Source: Propioniciclava flava (GTDB lineage: Bacteria; Actinomycetota; Actinomycetes; Propionibacteriales; Propionibacteriaceae). Taken from it: a stretch of DNA of 64,000 bases. Shown piece after piece: positions 1 through 8,702 of the stretch. Below the pieces are notes generated by a model that saw only the letters and a list, made by a program, of their open reading frames with translations, did no database searches and was not told the DNA's origin. The stretch spans positions 186,001 to 250,000 of the forward strand of contig NZ_PPCV01000005.1 in NCBI RefSeq assembly GCF_004126535.1, in the 5' to 3' direction. A program made the position numbers and the translations under genes. Each line of letters starts with the position of its first letter. The stretch's first letter is position 1.

Positions 1-385
1 GTTGGGTTTCCCGACCGCGAACCTCCCCGTTCCGGCCGCGTTCGCGGCGCCTGCCGACGGGGTTTATGCGGGTTATCTCACGCGGCTGGATGGCCGTGAC
101 GGGCACGGTGTTCCCCTTCCCCCAGGCGCCCCGGCCGCATCGTGGCCCGCAGCGATCTCGGTGGGCACGAACCCCACCTTCGATGGCGAGGAGCATCGGG
201 TAGAGAGCTTCGTGCTCGACCGTCACGATCTTGACCTCTACGGTGCCGACATCGCCGTGGACTTTGACCAGCGGATCCGCGGGCAGGTGAAGTTCGCGGG
301 CGTGGACGCACTCATCGAGCAGATGGACGCCGACGTCTCCGCGACGCGTGAGGCCTTGCAGCACAACGCCTCACTCGATCGCTGA
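1..385 (+). CDS. ribF: Riboflavin kinase/FMN adenylyltransferase, C-terminal part (partial)
   Basis: This is the riboflavin kinase half of bifunctional RibF, which phosphorylates riboflavin to FMN and then adenylates FMN to FAD. The reading frame runs off the left edge. The visible 127 residues begin at the GFPTANL motif that binds ATP/riboflavin and include PAAISVGTNPTF and the ESFVLD-DLYG segment, which are diagnostic of the flavokinase fold. The N-terminal adenylyltransferase domain lies outside the window. In actinobacteria ribF usually directly precedes rpsO. Here 4.6 kb of other genes separates them. Confidence 0.93.
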   Translation, partial: LGFPTANLPVPAAFAAPADGVYAGYLTRLDGRDGHGVPLPPGAPAASWPAAISVGTNPTFDGEEHRVESFVLDRHDLDLYGADIAVDFDQRIRGQVKFAGVDALIEQMDADVSATREALQHNASLDR

Positions 386-450
386 CGCCGCTCGCTGGCG
401 CCGCGGCGAGGCAACACGGGCACGGAGGCGCTCCCCGGCGGGTGCAGAAA

Positions 451-478
451 CGCCCCGGGTGAGGTGTCTCCCGGGGCG
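451..478 (-). terminator. Hairpin terminator between ribF and the GNAT gene
   Basis: A 9-bp perfect GC-rich stem (451-459 with 470-478) and a 10-nt loop lie between two convergent genes. Read on the minus strand the stem is followed by TTTCTGC, so it most likely terminates the acetyltransferase gene. It may also stop ribF transcripts. Confidence 0.7.
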
Positions 479-512
479 CTGCGTGGGCGCGAGGCCTCGC
501 CGTGATGACGGC

Positions 513-1019
513 TCAGCGGATCCGCAACGACTTACGGAAGATGGCTTCGGTCGGGTCGTCGCCCACCGGGGCGTCCGCGTCGATCACCGACAGGTTGATG
601 GCGCTGCGGTGATCCCCGGTGGGGGTGTAGTCGAGGCTGATGTAGAGCGGAATCGCCGCCGGGTTGTTGTCGGCAGAGACGCCGAGGAAGATCTCTTCGT
701 AGCCCAAGGTGCGAGCCACGGCCTCCAAGTGGTGCGTCATGGCGGCGCCCAGGCCTTGACGCCGCGCGGTGGGGACGACCCACAGCAGCTTCATTTCGGG
801 GGTCAGCACAGCGGGGTCGTCGCGCACATCCAAGATGACGCGTCCAACGATGTCGCCCTGCAGGAGGCCGACGACGACGTAGAACTCACCGCGATCCTGT
901 GCGTCCAGGTACGTCGCCGAAAGGCCGCGCGTCCTAGCCGTCTCGAGCGCCTCCAATGAGGGCAGGTCGTCGCGCGTGGCAAGGCGGGCGGCGACGGCGG
1001 TCGTGGGGTTTTCCGTCAT
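513..1019 (-). CDS. GNAT family N-acetyltransferase
   Basis: This is a 168-residue protein of the GNAT fold, which transfers an acetyl group from acetyl-CoA to an amine. The acetyl-CoA binding motif A is visible as RRQGLGAAM in the middle of the protein, after the usual LWVVPTARR strand. The C-terminal part carries the typical NPAAIPLYISLDY segment (residue followed by an aromatic at the end of the fold). The substrate cannot be told. I chose the ATG at 1019 because AGGAG lies 7 bases upstream; a GTG one codon earlier is also possible. It stands alone, convergent with ribF and divergent from the next gene. Confidence 0.85.
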   Translation of the reverse strand: MTENPTTAVAARLATRDDLPSLEALETARTRGLSATYLDAQDRGEFYVVVGLLQGDIVGRVILDVRDDPAVLTPEMKLLWVVPTARRQGLGAAMTHHLEAVARTLGYEEIFLGVSADNNPAAIPLYISLDYTPTGDHRSAINLSVIDADAPVGDDPTEAIFRKSLRIR

Positions 1020-1224
1020 CACATCACTCCTGAACTGGCTTGTCTGTGACCAGTCTTGCCGATGCCCGGGAAAACACCAATCCGATTAGCCTGAGCGGAC
1101 GCCCCGGAAGGTCAAGACCTTCGCGGCTCACGATAGTGCGCGGGGAGACAGCGCACTCGCGATCTCAGAAGGGAAGGCAGGCCTTGGTGCCGTGGGGGGA
1201 TGACGCAGCGTGGGGAGAGCCCGC

Positions 1225-1230
1225 CATACT
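1225..1230 (+). promoter_or_regulatory. Candidate -10 box, leaderless start
   Basis: CATACT lies 6 bases before the ATG at 1237. This is the spacing expected when the transcript begins at the start codon. No good ribosome binding site is visible upstream of this ATG. Confidence 0.4.
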
Positions 1231-1236
1231 AAGGCC

Positions 1237-1815
1237 ATGACCGAAGAACCCCGCACCGGCCTGTTGAGCCATGATGTGCTCATCGTTCAGCAAATCAACT
1301 CCTTCATGGCTAACGACTTCGACATTCTCGACACCACCGGAGGTGTGTTGGGGCGCGTCGTGGGCCAAGATTCGTTCGGCGGCCTGTTCTTCGCCGGGCC
1401 ACGCCGATTCCTTCTCGTGCAAAGCGATGGGACGCCCCTGCTCGCCTTCGACGACGTCATGGATATCGGGTTCGACACCTTCGAGATGAGTTGGCCCGAC
1501 GGACGCCGGTTGGCGACGCTGCGCCGTCGCCCGGCGCTGTTTTCCACGTCGATCACCGTGACAGCTGCCACCGGGGCTTCTATGGAACTGGTGGGGGATC
1601 TGGGGGGTCTCGACTACCAGGTCGTCTCCGGGGGAACCGTCCTGGGGCGGGTGGCGCGGGAGTGGGCCGGAATGGGGGCAGCCCTGCTGGGGCACAGCCG
1701 CTACGCGATGACTTTTGCCCCCGGCGCCACCGAGGAAACGCGCCTGCTGGCGTTGGGTACCGCGATCGCCCTTGACCTCATCCGCAGGAAGCGCCGCCGC
1801 CGAGCCAACAACTGA
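1237..1815 (+). CDS. LURP-one/phospholipid scramblase-like protein
   Basis: This 192-residue protein has the pattern of the LURP-one-related (DUF567, Tubby-like) beta-barrel family. It starts with a short strand (LLSHDVLIVQQ), contains repeated GGVLGRV and GGTVLGRV turns, and has the paired segments DILDTTGGVLGRV and YQVVSGGTVLGRV. The C-terminus is a hydrophobic helix followed by a strongly basic tail (RRKRRRR), which may lie against the membrane. Bacterial members have no settled function. An open frame 27 bases longer exists, but the ATG at 1237 fits the upstream -10 box. It is followed by the convergent pntB. Confidence 0.7.
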   Translation: MTEEPRTGLLSHDVLIVQQINSFMANDFDILDTTGGVLGRVVGQDSFGGLFFAGPRRFLLVQSDGTPLLAFDDVMDIGFDTFEMSWPDGRRLATLRRRPALFSTSITVTAATGASMELVGDLGGLDYQVVSGGTVLGRVAREWAGMGAALLGHSRYAMTFAPGATEETRLLALGTAIALDLIRRKRRRRANN

Positions 1816-1873
1816 TACGCAACAGCGGCGCGGCGGGCACCTCGCCCACCGCGCCGCCGTCACCGCTGAGGTG

Positions 1874-3274
1874 TTAGCTCAGTTCCTTGATGTGGGTGAT
1901 GACTTCGGCGACCGCCTGTTGGGCGGAGCCGTACAGCATCGACGTGTTGTCGGCGAAGAACAGCGCGTTCTCAATGCCGGAGTAGCCGGCACCCTTGCCC
2001 CGCTTGATGACGATGGTTTGGCGGGCCTTGTCGGCGTCCAGGATCGGCATGCCATAGATGGGGCTGGACTTGTCCGTGCGCGCCACCGGGTTGACGACGT
2101 CGTTCGCCCCGATCACGAGTGCGACATCGGCGAGCGGGAAGTCCGCGTTGATCTCGTCGAGGTCGAAGATCTGGTCGTAGGGGACGCCCGCTTCGGCAAG
2201 CAGCACGTTCATGTGGCCGGGCATACGCCCCGCAACCGGGTGGATCGCGAACTTCACGTCGACGCCCTCGGCCTCCAGCAGCTTGGTCATCTCGTAGACC
2301 TTGTGCTGGGCGCCCGCGACGGCCATGCCGTAGCCGGGAACAATGATGACGTTCTCGGCGTAGCGCATCATCGCTGCCGCGTCCATGGCCGAGACCTCCT
2401 TCATGGTTCCCGAGGGGCCTTCGCCGCCCTGGGCCTCGCCGGTGATCGGGGCGAAGAGCACGTTGGTGAGTGGACGGTTCATGGCCTTGGCCATGAGCTG
2501 GGTCAGCAGCGTGCCAGCCGCACCGACCACGATGCCCGCGATGATGAGAGCGGGGTTACCCAGGACGTACCCCTCAAGGCCGACCGCCAAGCCCGTGAAC
2601 GCATTGAGCAGCGAGATCACGACCGGCATGTCGGCGCCGCCGATCGGGCTGGTCAGCGCCAGGCCGAGAATCAGCGACATGAGGAAGAAGGCGATCACGA
2701 GGATCGGGTGAGGGCCCACGATGACGATGGCGATGCCCAGGCCGAGCGTCACCAGCGTGTGGAGCACGTTGCCGAGGTTCTGCACCGGCCACCGGACGGC
2801 CTTCTTCATGACGCCCTGGAGCTTGGCCCACGCCAGGACCGACCCGGAGAAGGCGACAGAGCCGATGAAGGCACCCATCATGGCCAGTACAGCGTGAACG
2901 CCAGTGGGCGGTTCGGCGGAGGTGAACTCGACGGCCGCGATGAGGGCGGCAGCGCCGCCACCCATGCCGTTGTAGATAGCCACCATCTGCGGCATGTCGG
3001 TCATCTTGACGACCTTGCCGAGGTAGGCCGCGGCCCCTGCGCCGATGGCGAGGGCGATCAGGCACAAGACCAGGTTGATGGTCTTGCCCGGGGCGAAGAA
3101 CAGCAGCGAGCCATCCTCGGCGGGAATGAAGAACGTGGCGACGGTCGCCAGCACCATGCCCACGCCAGCCCAGGCAATGCCGCGCTTGGCCGTCTTAGGT
3201 GAACTCATGGCCTTCAGGCCGAGGATGAACAAGACCGCGACGACGAGGTACACCCCGTTGATGACCCAGGTCAT
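1874..3274 (-). CDS. pntB: NAD(P) transhydrogenase subunit beta
   Basis: PntB is the NADP(H)-binding and proton-channel subunit of the membrane transhydrogenase, which uses the proton gradient to make NADPH from NADH. The 466-residue protein has about nine membrane segments in its first 270 residues. A soluble NADP-binding domain III follows, with the motifs VPGYGMAVAGAQH and HPVAGRMPGHMNVLLAEA, VIGANDVVNPVA and KRGKGAGYSGIENALF. The length matches the family. It is the last gene of pntAA-pntAB-pntB, 3 bases after pntAB. Confidence 0.96.
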   Translation of the reverse strand: MTWVINGVYLVVAVLFILGLKAMSSPKTAKRGIAWAGVGMVLATVATFFIPAEDGSLLFFAPGKTINLVLCLIALAIGAGAAAYLGKVVKMTDMPQMVAIYNGMGGGAAALIAAVEFTSAEPPTGVHAVLAMMGAFIGSVAFSGSVLAWAKLQGVMKKAVRWPVQNLGNVLHTLVTLGLGIAIVIVGPHPILVIAFFLMSLILGLALTSPIGGADMPVVISLLNAFTGLAVGLEGYVLGNPALIIAGIVVGAAGTLLTQLMAKAMNRPLTNVLFAPITGEAQGGEGPSGTMKEVSAMDAAAMMRYAENVIIVPGYGMAVAGAQHKVYEMTKLLEAEGVDVKFAIHPVAGRMPGHMNVLLAEAGVPYDQIFDLDEINADFPLADVALVIGANDVVNPVARTDKSSPIYGMPILDADKARQTIVIKRGKGAGYSGIENALFFADNTSMLYGSAQQAVAEVITHIKELS

Positions 3275-3277
3275 GGC

Positions 3278-3583
3278 TCAGGCCTCCTTCGCGGCAGGCT
3301 TGGCGTCAGACTTGGCTGCGAACATGCCGAGCATTCGCTCGGTCACGACATAACCGCCCGCAGCGTTGGCTGCGCCCAACAAGACGGCCAGGAAGCCGAG
3401 CACCAGTTGGAAGGGCGTCGAGGCGTGCGCCAGGGCCCACATCGAGCCGACGAGCACGACGCCGTGGACGAAGTTCGAACCTGACATCAGCGGCGTGTGC
3501 AAGATGACGGGCACCCGGCTGATCACCTCATAGCCGACGAAGGCGGCCAGCACGAAGATGTAGATGTACAGCAGATCGATCAT
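3278..3583 (-). CDS. pntAB: NAD(P) transhydrogenase subunit alpha, membrane part
   Basis: This is the small membrane subunit of a three-subunit transhydrogenase, equal to the C-terminal membrane region of E. coli PntA. The 101 residues contain about three hydrophobic helices and the conserved VPVILHTPLMSGSNFVHG segment, then GAANAAGGYVVTERML. Its ATG overlaps the stop of pntAA by 4 bases (ATGA), and pntB follows after 3 bases, so the three genes are translated together. Confidence 0.95.
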   Translation of the reverse strand: MIDLLYIYIFVLAAFVGYEVISRVPVILHTPLMSGSNFVHGVVLVGSMWALAHASTPFQLVLGFLAVLLGAANAAGGYVVTERMLGMFAAKSDAKPAAKEA

Positions 3584-4755
3584 GCGGAGGCTTCCTCCTC
3601 GGTGGAAACGGACACGGGCTCAAGGGGAGCGACCGGCACCCCGAGCACCTTCGCGACGCCAGCGTGGACCAGGGCGCCGCCGTGGGTCAGGGCCGTGCCG
3701 ACGATGACGTCGTCGCTCCAGTCGATGGACAGGACCCCATCGGCGATCATCGGCGAGGTGAAGTTCAGCAGGTTCTTCGCGAACATCTCCGAGGTGTGCA
3801 CGGGCATCCGGGCGGGGAGGTTCACCGGCCCGATGACGCGGGCACCACCCACGAGCATCTCCTTGCCCGCGACGGTGCCCTCAACATTGCCGCCGCCTTC
3901 CGCGGCCATGTCCACCACGACCGACCCCGGACGCATGGCTTCGACCATGGCGCGGGTCACGATGACCGGGGCCTTCTTGCCCGGGACTGCCGCGGTGGTG
4001 ATCAAGACATCGGATTCGGCGACGGCCTTGGCTAGCGCCTGTGCCTGCTGCTCCTTCTCCTCGGTGGTCAACTCGCGGGCATATCCACCGGAGCCTGCAG
4101 CGCTGACGCCCGTGTTGACGAACTTTGCCCCCAGTGATTCGACCTGCTCGCGGGTCTCGGGGCGGACGTCGTATCCGTGGACGACCGATCCCAGCCGCTT
4201 GGCGGTGGCGATCGCCTGCAAACCAGCCACGCCGGCACCGATCACCAAGACCCGGGCCGGTCGGATGGTGCCTGCCGCGTAGGTGAGCATCGGGAAGAAC
4301 TTCGGGGTCCGGGACGCGGCGATGAGCACGCATTCATACCCCGACGCCGCGCCTTGGCTGGAGAGGATGTCCATGCTCTGCGCGCGAGAGATGCGGGGGA
4401 GGAGTTCCATCGCGAAGGCGGTGACCCCTGTCGCAGCCAGCGCCGTGACGTGCTCGGCACTCGCGTACGGGGTCAGCAGGCCCATGAGGAGTTGACCGGG
4501 GCGCAGGGCGGCCTGATCGGCCGCGGACAGGTTGCCGATGGACCAGACGATGTCCGCCCGCGCGATCACCTCGGTGGATGTCTCGGCCCAGTCCACATCC
4601 CCCAGCGATTCCGGGGTGGCGAACGAGGCGTCCGTCGCCCCCCGCTGGATGAGGACACGGACACCGAGCGCGGCGAGCTTCTTCACGACATCACCGTTGA
4701 TCGGTGACCTCGTTTCGTGTTCGCCGCTCGCGGGAATCCCGATCACGACCGTCAT
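3580..4755 (-). CDS. pntAA: NAD(P) transhydrogenase subunit alpha, NAD-binding part
   Basis: PntAA binds NAD(H) and transfers hydride to NADP in PntB. The 391-residue soluble protein belongs to the alanine dehydrogenase/PNT family. An N-terminal domain ends near RISRAQSMDILSSQ, and a Rossmann domain follows with GAGVAGLQAIATAKRLG. Next come DVRPETREQVESLGAKF and PGKKAPVIVTRAMVEAMRPGSVVVDMA. I chose the ATG at 4755 because GAAGGAG lies 8 bases upstream; the open frame extends 12 codons further without such a site. It is the first gene of the pnt operon, divergent from rpsO. Confidence 0.95.
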   Translation of the reverse strand: MTVVIGIPASGEHETRSPINGDVVKKLAALGVRVLIQRGATDASFATPESLGDVDWAETSTEVIARADIVWSIGNLSAADQAALRPGQLLMGLLTPYASAEHVTALAATGVTAFAMELLPRISRAQSMDILSSQGAASGYECVLIAASRTPKFFPMLTYAAGTIRPARVLVIGAGVAGLQAIATAKRLGSVVHGYDVRPETREQVESLGAKFVNTGVSAAGSGGYARELTTEEKEQQAQALAKAVAESDVLITTAAVPGKKAPVIVTRAMVEAMRPGSVVVDMAAEGGGNVEGTVAGKEMLVGGARVIGPVNLPARMPVHTSEMFAKNLLNFTSPMIADGVLSIDWSDDVIVGTALTHGGALVHAGVAKVLGVPVAPLEPVSVSTEEEASA

Positions 4756-4795
4756 GGGCTTCACTCCTTCGTGGAACGACTCTGGAGCCATTCAA

Positions 4796-4811
4796 CTACG
4801 GTTCGTCGTAG
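4796..4811. repeat. Short inverted repeat upstream of pntAA
   Basis: CTACG and CGTAG flank a 6-base spacer about 40 bases before the pntAA start. It could be an operator for the transhydrogenase operon, but 5-bp arms are short and may be chance. Confidence 0.25.
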
Positions 4812-4908
4812 CAGGTCGAGTTTGTGCCAAAGAGGTTGTTCCCCGTTCCCAGGAGAGGGATCGACGGCTCATCTCAGCCGTGGTGTGGGTGGCATGACGG
4901 CGTCCCGA

Positions 4909-4938
4909 TTGGTGGGCGGAGGCGCGGTGGGGTAGCGT
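4909..4938 (+). promoter_or_regulatory. Candidate rpsO promoter
   Basis: TTGGTG (4909-4914) and TAGCGT (4933-4938) are separated by 18 bases. This would give an rpsO leader of roughly 80 bases, ending in the strong AAGGAG site before the ATG at 5026. No other feature is apparent in the 270-base gap between pntAA and rpsO apart from the short inverted repeat. Confidence 0.45.
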
Positions 4939-5025
4939 AGACCCTTGGCGTCACATCGCCCGCGGATAAACAGAGCCACCCAGCCGGGACCGGCGCCGCG
5001 CAACACACGAGAAGGAGAAGCCCAG

Positions 5026-5289
5026 ATGGATGCGGCTACCAAGAAGCAGATCATCGAAGACTACGCGATCACGCCTGGCGACACGGGCTCTCCCGACGTC
5101 CAGATCGCGCTGCTCAGCAAGCGGATCTCGCACCTCACCGAGCACCTCAAGCAGCACAAGGGTGACCACCACAGCCGTCGTGGCCTCATGTTGCTGGTTG
5201 GCCAGCGTCGTCGTCTGCTGAACTACGTGGCGAAGCAGGACGTCGAGCATTACCGTGCGCTCATCGCGCGGCTCGGCCTGCGTCGTTGA
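5026..5289 (+). CDS. rpsO: 30S ribosomal protein S15
   Basis: S15 binds 16S rRNA early in 30S assembly and bridges to the 50S subunit. The 87-residue sequence shows the family core: [35 protein letters not shown] and RRRLLNYV. The ATG at 5026 follows GAGAAGGAGAAG, and the length is normal. It is followed by its own terminator and then pnp, the usual partner, since PNPase and S15 are commonly co-transcribed or adjacent. Confidence 0.98.
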   Translation: MDAATKKQIIEDYAITPGDTGSPDVQIALLSKRISHLTEHLKQHKGDHHSRRGLMLLVGQRRRLLNYVAKQDVEHYRALIARLGLRR

Positions 5290-5309
5290 TCGACCATCGC
5301 ACTCGTTGA

Positions 5310-5337
5310 GGGGGCGGCCGCCTGGCCGCTCCCTTTT
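5310..5337 (+). terminator. Intrinsic terminator after rpsO
   Basis: A 10-bp GC stem (5310-5319 with 5324-5333, one G-U pair) and a 4-base loop GCCT are followed by TTTT. It lies 21 bases after the rpsO stop. It could act as a partial terminator upstream of pnp. A TACCCT box at 5354-5359 in the remaining gap may serve pnp. Confidence 0.8.
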
Positions 5338-5557
5338 CGGCATGCTCAGCCGGTACCCTGACAGAGGCTCGCTTCGTCGGTGCCGGAACAATTGAATAGC
5401 TTTGTTCACCGCTCACCTGGTCCGCGCTCGTCGGTCCTCGGTAGTGGCCTCCGGGAAGCGCCGCTGACGGCAGCCCGTGGGCCTCGATCGAAGACCGAAC
5501 CACACATTCTTCGTCTGGGGCCGGAGCCGGGTGCGCACACCTGAAAGGAATGTCCCC

Positions 5558-7786
5558 ATGGCAATGGAGGGACCTGAACTCCGCCACACCGAGGCCGTCA
5601 TCGACAATGGCTCCTTCGGTAAGCACGTCGTCCGTTTCGAGTCCGGGTTGTTGGCTAAGCAGGCCAACGGCTCCGCAGCGGTGTACCTCGACGAGGACAC
5701 CATGCTGCTGTCGGCCACGACCGCGCAGAAGAACCCGCGCGACGCGATCGACTTCTTCCCCCTGACCGTCGATGTGGAAGAGCGCATGTATGCCGCTGGC
5801 CGCATCCCCGGCTCCTTCTTCCGTCGCGAAGGTCGCCCCTCCGAAGGTGCGATCCTGACCGCCCGCCTCATCGACCGTCCGCTGCGTCCCTGCTTCATCA
5901 AGGGCCTGCGCAATGAGGTCCAGGTCGTGGTGACCGTGCTCGCGCTGAACCCGAACGTCCGCTACGACGTGCTGGCCATCAACGCCGCTTCCGCATCGAC
6001 CACGCTGGCCGGGCTGCCGTTCAGCGGTCCCGTGGGCGGCGTCCGCGTCTCCCTCATCGGTGACCAGTGGGTCGGCTTCCCGACCGTGGAGCAGATGAAG
6101 GACTCCACCTTCGACATGGCGGTCGCCGGGCGCGTCCTGCCCGACGGCGACGTCGCGATCATGATGGTCGAGGCGGGCGGCACCGAGGGCACCGTCGAGA
6201 ACGTCCGCTCCGGCAAGACGGCCCCCACCGAAGAGATCGTCGCGTCCGGCCTCGAGGCGGCAAAGCCGTTCCTCAAGGCGCTGTGCGAGGCGCAGATCGA
6301 ACTGGCCAACCAGTTGCCGAAGGCGACCGAGACCTTCCCGGTCTTCTCCGACTACGCCGCGGATGCGTACGACGCCGTCGCGGCCGCCGCGAGCGACCGT
6401 CTGGCTGCTGTGATGAGCATCCCCGGCAAGCAGGACCGCGACGAGGCGACCGACGCCCTCAAGGACGCCGTCCACGCGGAACTCGACGCCCAGTTCGAGG
6501 GCCGCGAGAAGGAGATCAGCGGGGCGTTCCGTGCGCTGACCAAGAAGCTCGTGCGTCACAAGACCCTCACCGAAGGGGTCCGCATCGACGGCCGTGGGAC
6601 CAGCGACATCCGGACGCTGTCCGCGGAGGTCGGCGTCCTGCCGCGCGTCCACGGTTCGGCGCTGTTCCAGCGCGGCGAGACCCAGATCCTGGGGGTGACC
6701 ACGCTGAACATGCTGGACATGGAGCAGAAGCTGGACACGCTCTCGCCTGAGACGACCAAGCGCTACATGCACAACTACAACTTCCCGCCGTACTCCACCG
6801 GCGAGACGGGCCGTGTCGGTTCCCCGAAGCGGCGTGAGATCGGCCACGGTGCGCTCGCTGAGCGCGCACTGGTTCCGGTGCTGCCCACGCGCGAGGAGTT
6901 CCCCTACGCGATCCGCCAGGTGTCCGAGGCGCTGGGCTCCAACGGCTCCACGTCCATGGGCTCGGTGTGTGCGTCCACGCTGTCGCTGCTGAACGCGGGC
7001 GTCCCGCTCAAGGCGCCGGTCGCGGGTATCGCCATGGGCCTGATGAGCGAAGAGATCGACGGGACGATGCACTACGTCGCGCTCACCGACATCCTGGGCG
7101 CCGAAGACGCCCTGGGCGACATGGACTTCAAGGTCGCCGGTACGCGTGACTTCGTCACCGCGCTCCAACTCGACACCAAGCTCGACGGGATCCCCGCCGA
7201 GGTTCTGGCCGCGGCCCTGCTGCAGGCGCGCGATGCGCGTCACACGCTGCTGGACGTCATGGGCGAGGCCATCGACGCCCCCGACGAGATGAGCCTGTAC
7301 GCGCCGCGCATCATCACGGTGCGCATCCCGGTCGACAAGATCGGGGAGGTCATCGGGCCCAAGGGCAAGATGATCAACCAGATCCAGGACGACACCGGCG
7401 CCAACATCTCCATCGAGGACGACGGCACCATCTTCATCGGTGCGACCAACGGCGAGTCCGCGGAGGCGGCTCGGTCCCTCATCAACGCCATCGCCAACCC
7501 GACGATGCCGGAGAAGGGCGAGCGCTACCTCGGCACCGTCGTGAAGCTGATGAACTTCGGCGCCTTCGTGTCGCTCATGCCCGGTAAGGATGGCCTGGTT
7601 CACATCTCCAAGCTGCGCCAGCTCAACGGCGGCAACCGCGTGGAGAACGTCGAGGACGTCTTGTTGGTCGGCCAGAAGATCCAGGTCGAGATCACCGAGA
7701 TCGATGACCGGGGCAAGCTGTCCCTGGCTCCTGTGGTCGAGGAGGCCGCCGAGGCGGCTGCGGACACCGAGGCCGCTGAGGCCTGA
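5558..7786 (+). CDS. pnp: Polyribonucleotide nucleotidyltransferase (PNPase)
   Basis: PNPase degrades RNA 3' to 5' by phosphorolysis and, in actinobacteria, also adds 3' tails; its older name here is guanosine pentaphosphate synthetase I. The 742-residue protein has two RNase PH domains ([21 protein letters not shown] in the first; the second from about residue 340, with [20 protein letters not shown]). A KH domain ([20 protein letters not shown], near 590) and an S1 domain ([20 protein letters not shown]) follow. The ATG at 5558 follows GAAAGGA. An in-frame extension of 27 codons upstream lacks a start signal. Confidence 0.98.
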   Translation: MAMEGPELRHTEAVIDNGSFGKHVVRFESGLLAKQANGSAAVYLDEDTMLLSATTAQKNPRDAIDFFPLTVDVEERMYAAGRIPGSFFRREGRPSEGAILTARLIDRPLRPCFIKGLRNEVQVVVTVLALNPNVRYDVLAINAASASTTLAGLPFSGPVGGVRVSLIGDQWVGFPTVEQMKDSTFDMAVAGRVLPDGDVAIMMVEAGGTEGTVENVRSGKTAPTEEIVASGLEAAKPFLKALCEAQIELANQLPKATETFPVFSDYAADAYDAVAAAASDRLAAVMSIPGKQDRDEATDALKDAVHAELDAQFEGREKEISGAFRALTKKLVRHKTLTEGVRIDGRGTSDIRTLSAEVGVLPRVHGSALFQRGETQILGVTTLNMLDMEQKLDTLSPETTKRYMHNYNFPPYSTGETGRVGSPKRREIGHGALAERALVPVLPTREEFPYAIRQVSEALGSNGSTSMGSVCASTLSLLNAGVPLKAPVAGIAMGLMSEEIDGTMHYVALTDILGAEDALGDMDFKVAGTRDFVTALQLDTKLDGIPAEVLAAALLQARDARHTLLDVMGEAIDAPDEMSLYAPRIITVRIPVDKIGEVIGPKGKMINQIQDDTGANISIEDDGTIFIGATNGESAEAARSLINAIANPTMPEKGERYLGTVVKLMNFGAFVSLMPGKDGLVHISKLRQLNGGNRVENVEDVLLVGQKIQVEITEIDDRGKLSLAPVVEEAAEAAADTEAAEA

Positions 7787-7801
7787 TCCTCGCTGTGACG
7801 C

Positions 7802-7842
7802 CGAACGGGCGCCGCTTCCTTCCAGGAGGCGGCGCCCGTTCG
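7802..7842. terminator. Bidirectional terminator between pnp and the HAD gene
   Basis: A 14-bp perfect stem (7802-7815 with 7829-7842) continues inward for five more pairs, leaving a 3-base loop, for about 19 bp in all. It lies between the converging pnp and HAD phosphatase genes and can serve both. Confidence 0.8.
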
Positions 7843-7856
7843 CGTGCGGGGGAGTG

Positions 7857-8639
7857 TCAGCGCAGGAGCGGCAAGAGGTCGGCGACCGAGTCGAGGATCC
7901 TGGAGGGTCGGTAGGGGAAGGAGTCGACCTCATCGGCGCGTGTGGATCCAGTGAGCACCAGCACGGTGTGGAGCCCGGCTTCCATGCCCGCCACGATGTC
8001 GGTCCCCATGGTGTCCCCGATCATCCCGGTGGTCTCCGAGTGCGCCTGGATCTGGTTGAGGCCTGAGCGGATCATCATCGGGTTGGGTTTGCCGACGACG
8101 TACGGCTGGCGTCCGGTGGCGGCGGTGATCATGGCGGCAAACGCCCCCGTGGCGGGGACGATCCCGTCGGCGGCGGGCCCGCTGGTGTCGGGGTTCGTCG
8201 CGATGAATCGGGCTCCGTTGAGGATCAGGCGAATGGCCCGGGTGATCTGCTCAAACGACAGCCCCCGCGTCTCCCCGAGGACGACGAACTCCGGGTCGAC
8301 ATCGGTCAGCACGAATCCGGCCTCGTGCAACGCCGTGGTGAGGCCCGCCTCGCCCAAGACGTAGGCGGTCCTCACGCCGTTTTGGTTTTTGAGGAACGCG
8401 GCCGTCGCCATGGCCGACGTCCAAATGTTCTCCTCGGGAACGACGAGGCCCGCGCGCCGCAACTGTGCTGCCAAGTCACGCGGAGTCTGCACGGAGTCGT
8501 TGGTGATGACGAGGTAGCGGTGGTCGTGTTCGGTCCAGAACTCGATCAGTTCCCGCGCCCCGGGGATCGGACGATCGCCGTGGACGAGAACGCCGTCCTT
8601 GTCGGTGAGCCAGCAGGTCAGGTCGTGAGGGTCGCGCAT
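7857..8639 (-). CDS. HAD-IIA (NagD-like) phosphatase
   Basis: This 260-residue protein belongs to the HAD superfamily, subclass IIA, which hydrolyses small phosphate esters in the cytoplasm. The nucleophile motif is D13-K-D15-G (LTDKDGVLV), motif II is the Thr in ITNDS, the Lys is in VVGKPNP, and the acidic motif is GDTMGTD. The middle contains the C2-type cap segment typical of NagD (ATNPDTSGPAADGIVPATGAF). The start at 8639 gives the motif its usual N-terminal position, although an open frame continues upstream across dapB. The natural substrate is not evident. Confidence 0.88.
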   Translation of the reverse strand: MRDPHDLTCWLTDKDGVLVHGDRPIPGARELIEFWTEHDHRYLVITNDSVQTPRDLAAQLRRAGLVVPEENIWTSAMATAAFLKNQNGVRTAYVLGEAGLTTALHEAGFVLTDVDPEFVVLGETRGLSFEQITRAIRLILNGARFIATNPDTSGPAADGIVPATGAFAAMITAATGRQPYVVGKPNPMMIRSGLNQIQAHSETTGMIGDTMGTDIVAGMEAGLHTVLVLTGSTRADEVDSFPYRPSRILDSVADLLPLLR

Positions 8640-8689
8640 GCATCCAGCATGCTCCCTTGGGGGCGGCCAGACGAGGGGAGTGGCCCACA

Positions 8690-8695
8690 TAGGAT
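8690..8695 (+). promoter_or_regulatory. -10 box for dapB, leaderless start
   Basis: TAGGAT ends 7 bases before the ATG at 8703. The same hexamer sits at the same distance before recG and ftsY. There is no Shine-Dalgarno sequence before this ATG. Confidence 0.65.
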
Positions 8696-8702
8696 GGATC
8701 CC

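Noticed and set aside
1715-3202. A 495-codon plus-strand frame over pntB
   Set aside because: Composition is that of an antisense frame (rich in Asp, Gly, His, Arg), and PntB on the other strand is unambiguous.
5261-7933. A very long open frame on the minus strand opposite pnp, up to about 890 codons
   Set aside because: It is the antisense shadow of a GC-rich gene. Its residues are a low-complexity mix of Arg, Gly, Asp, His and Val with no known motif, while pnp is certain.
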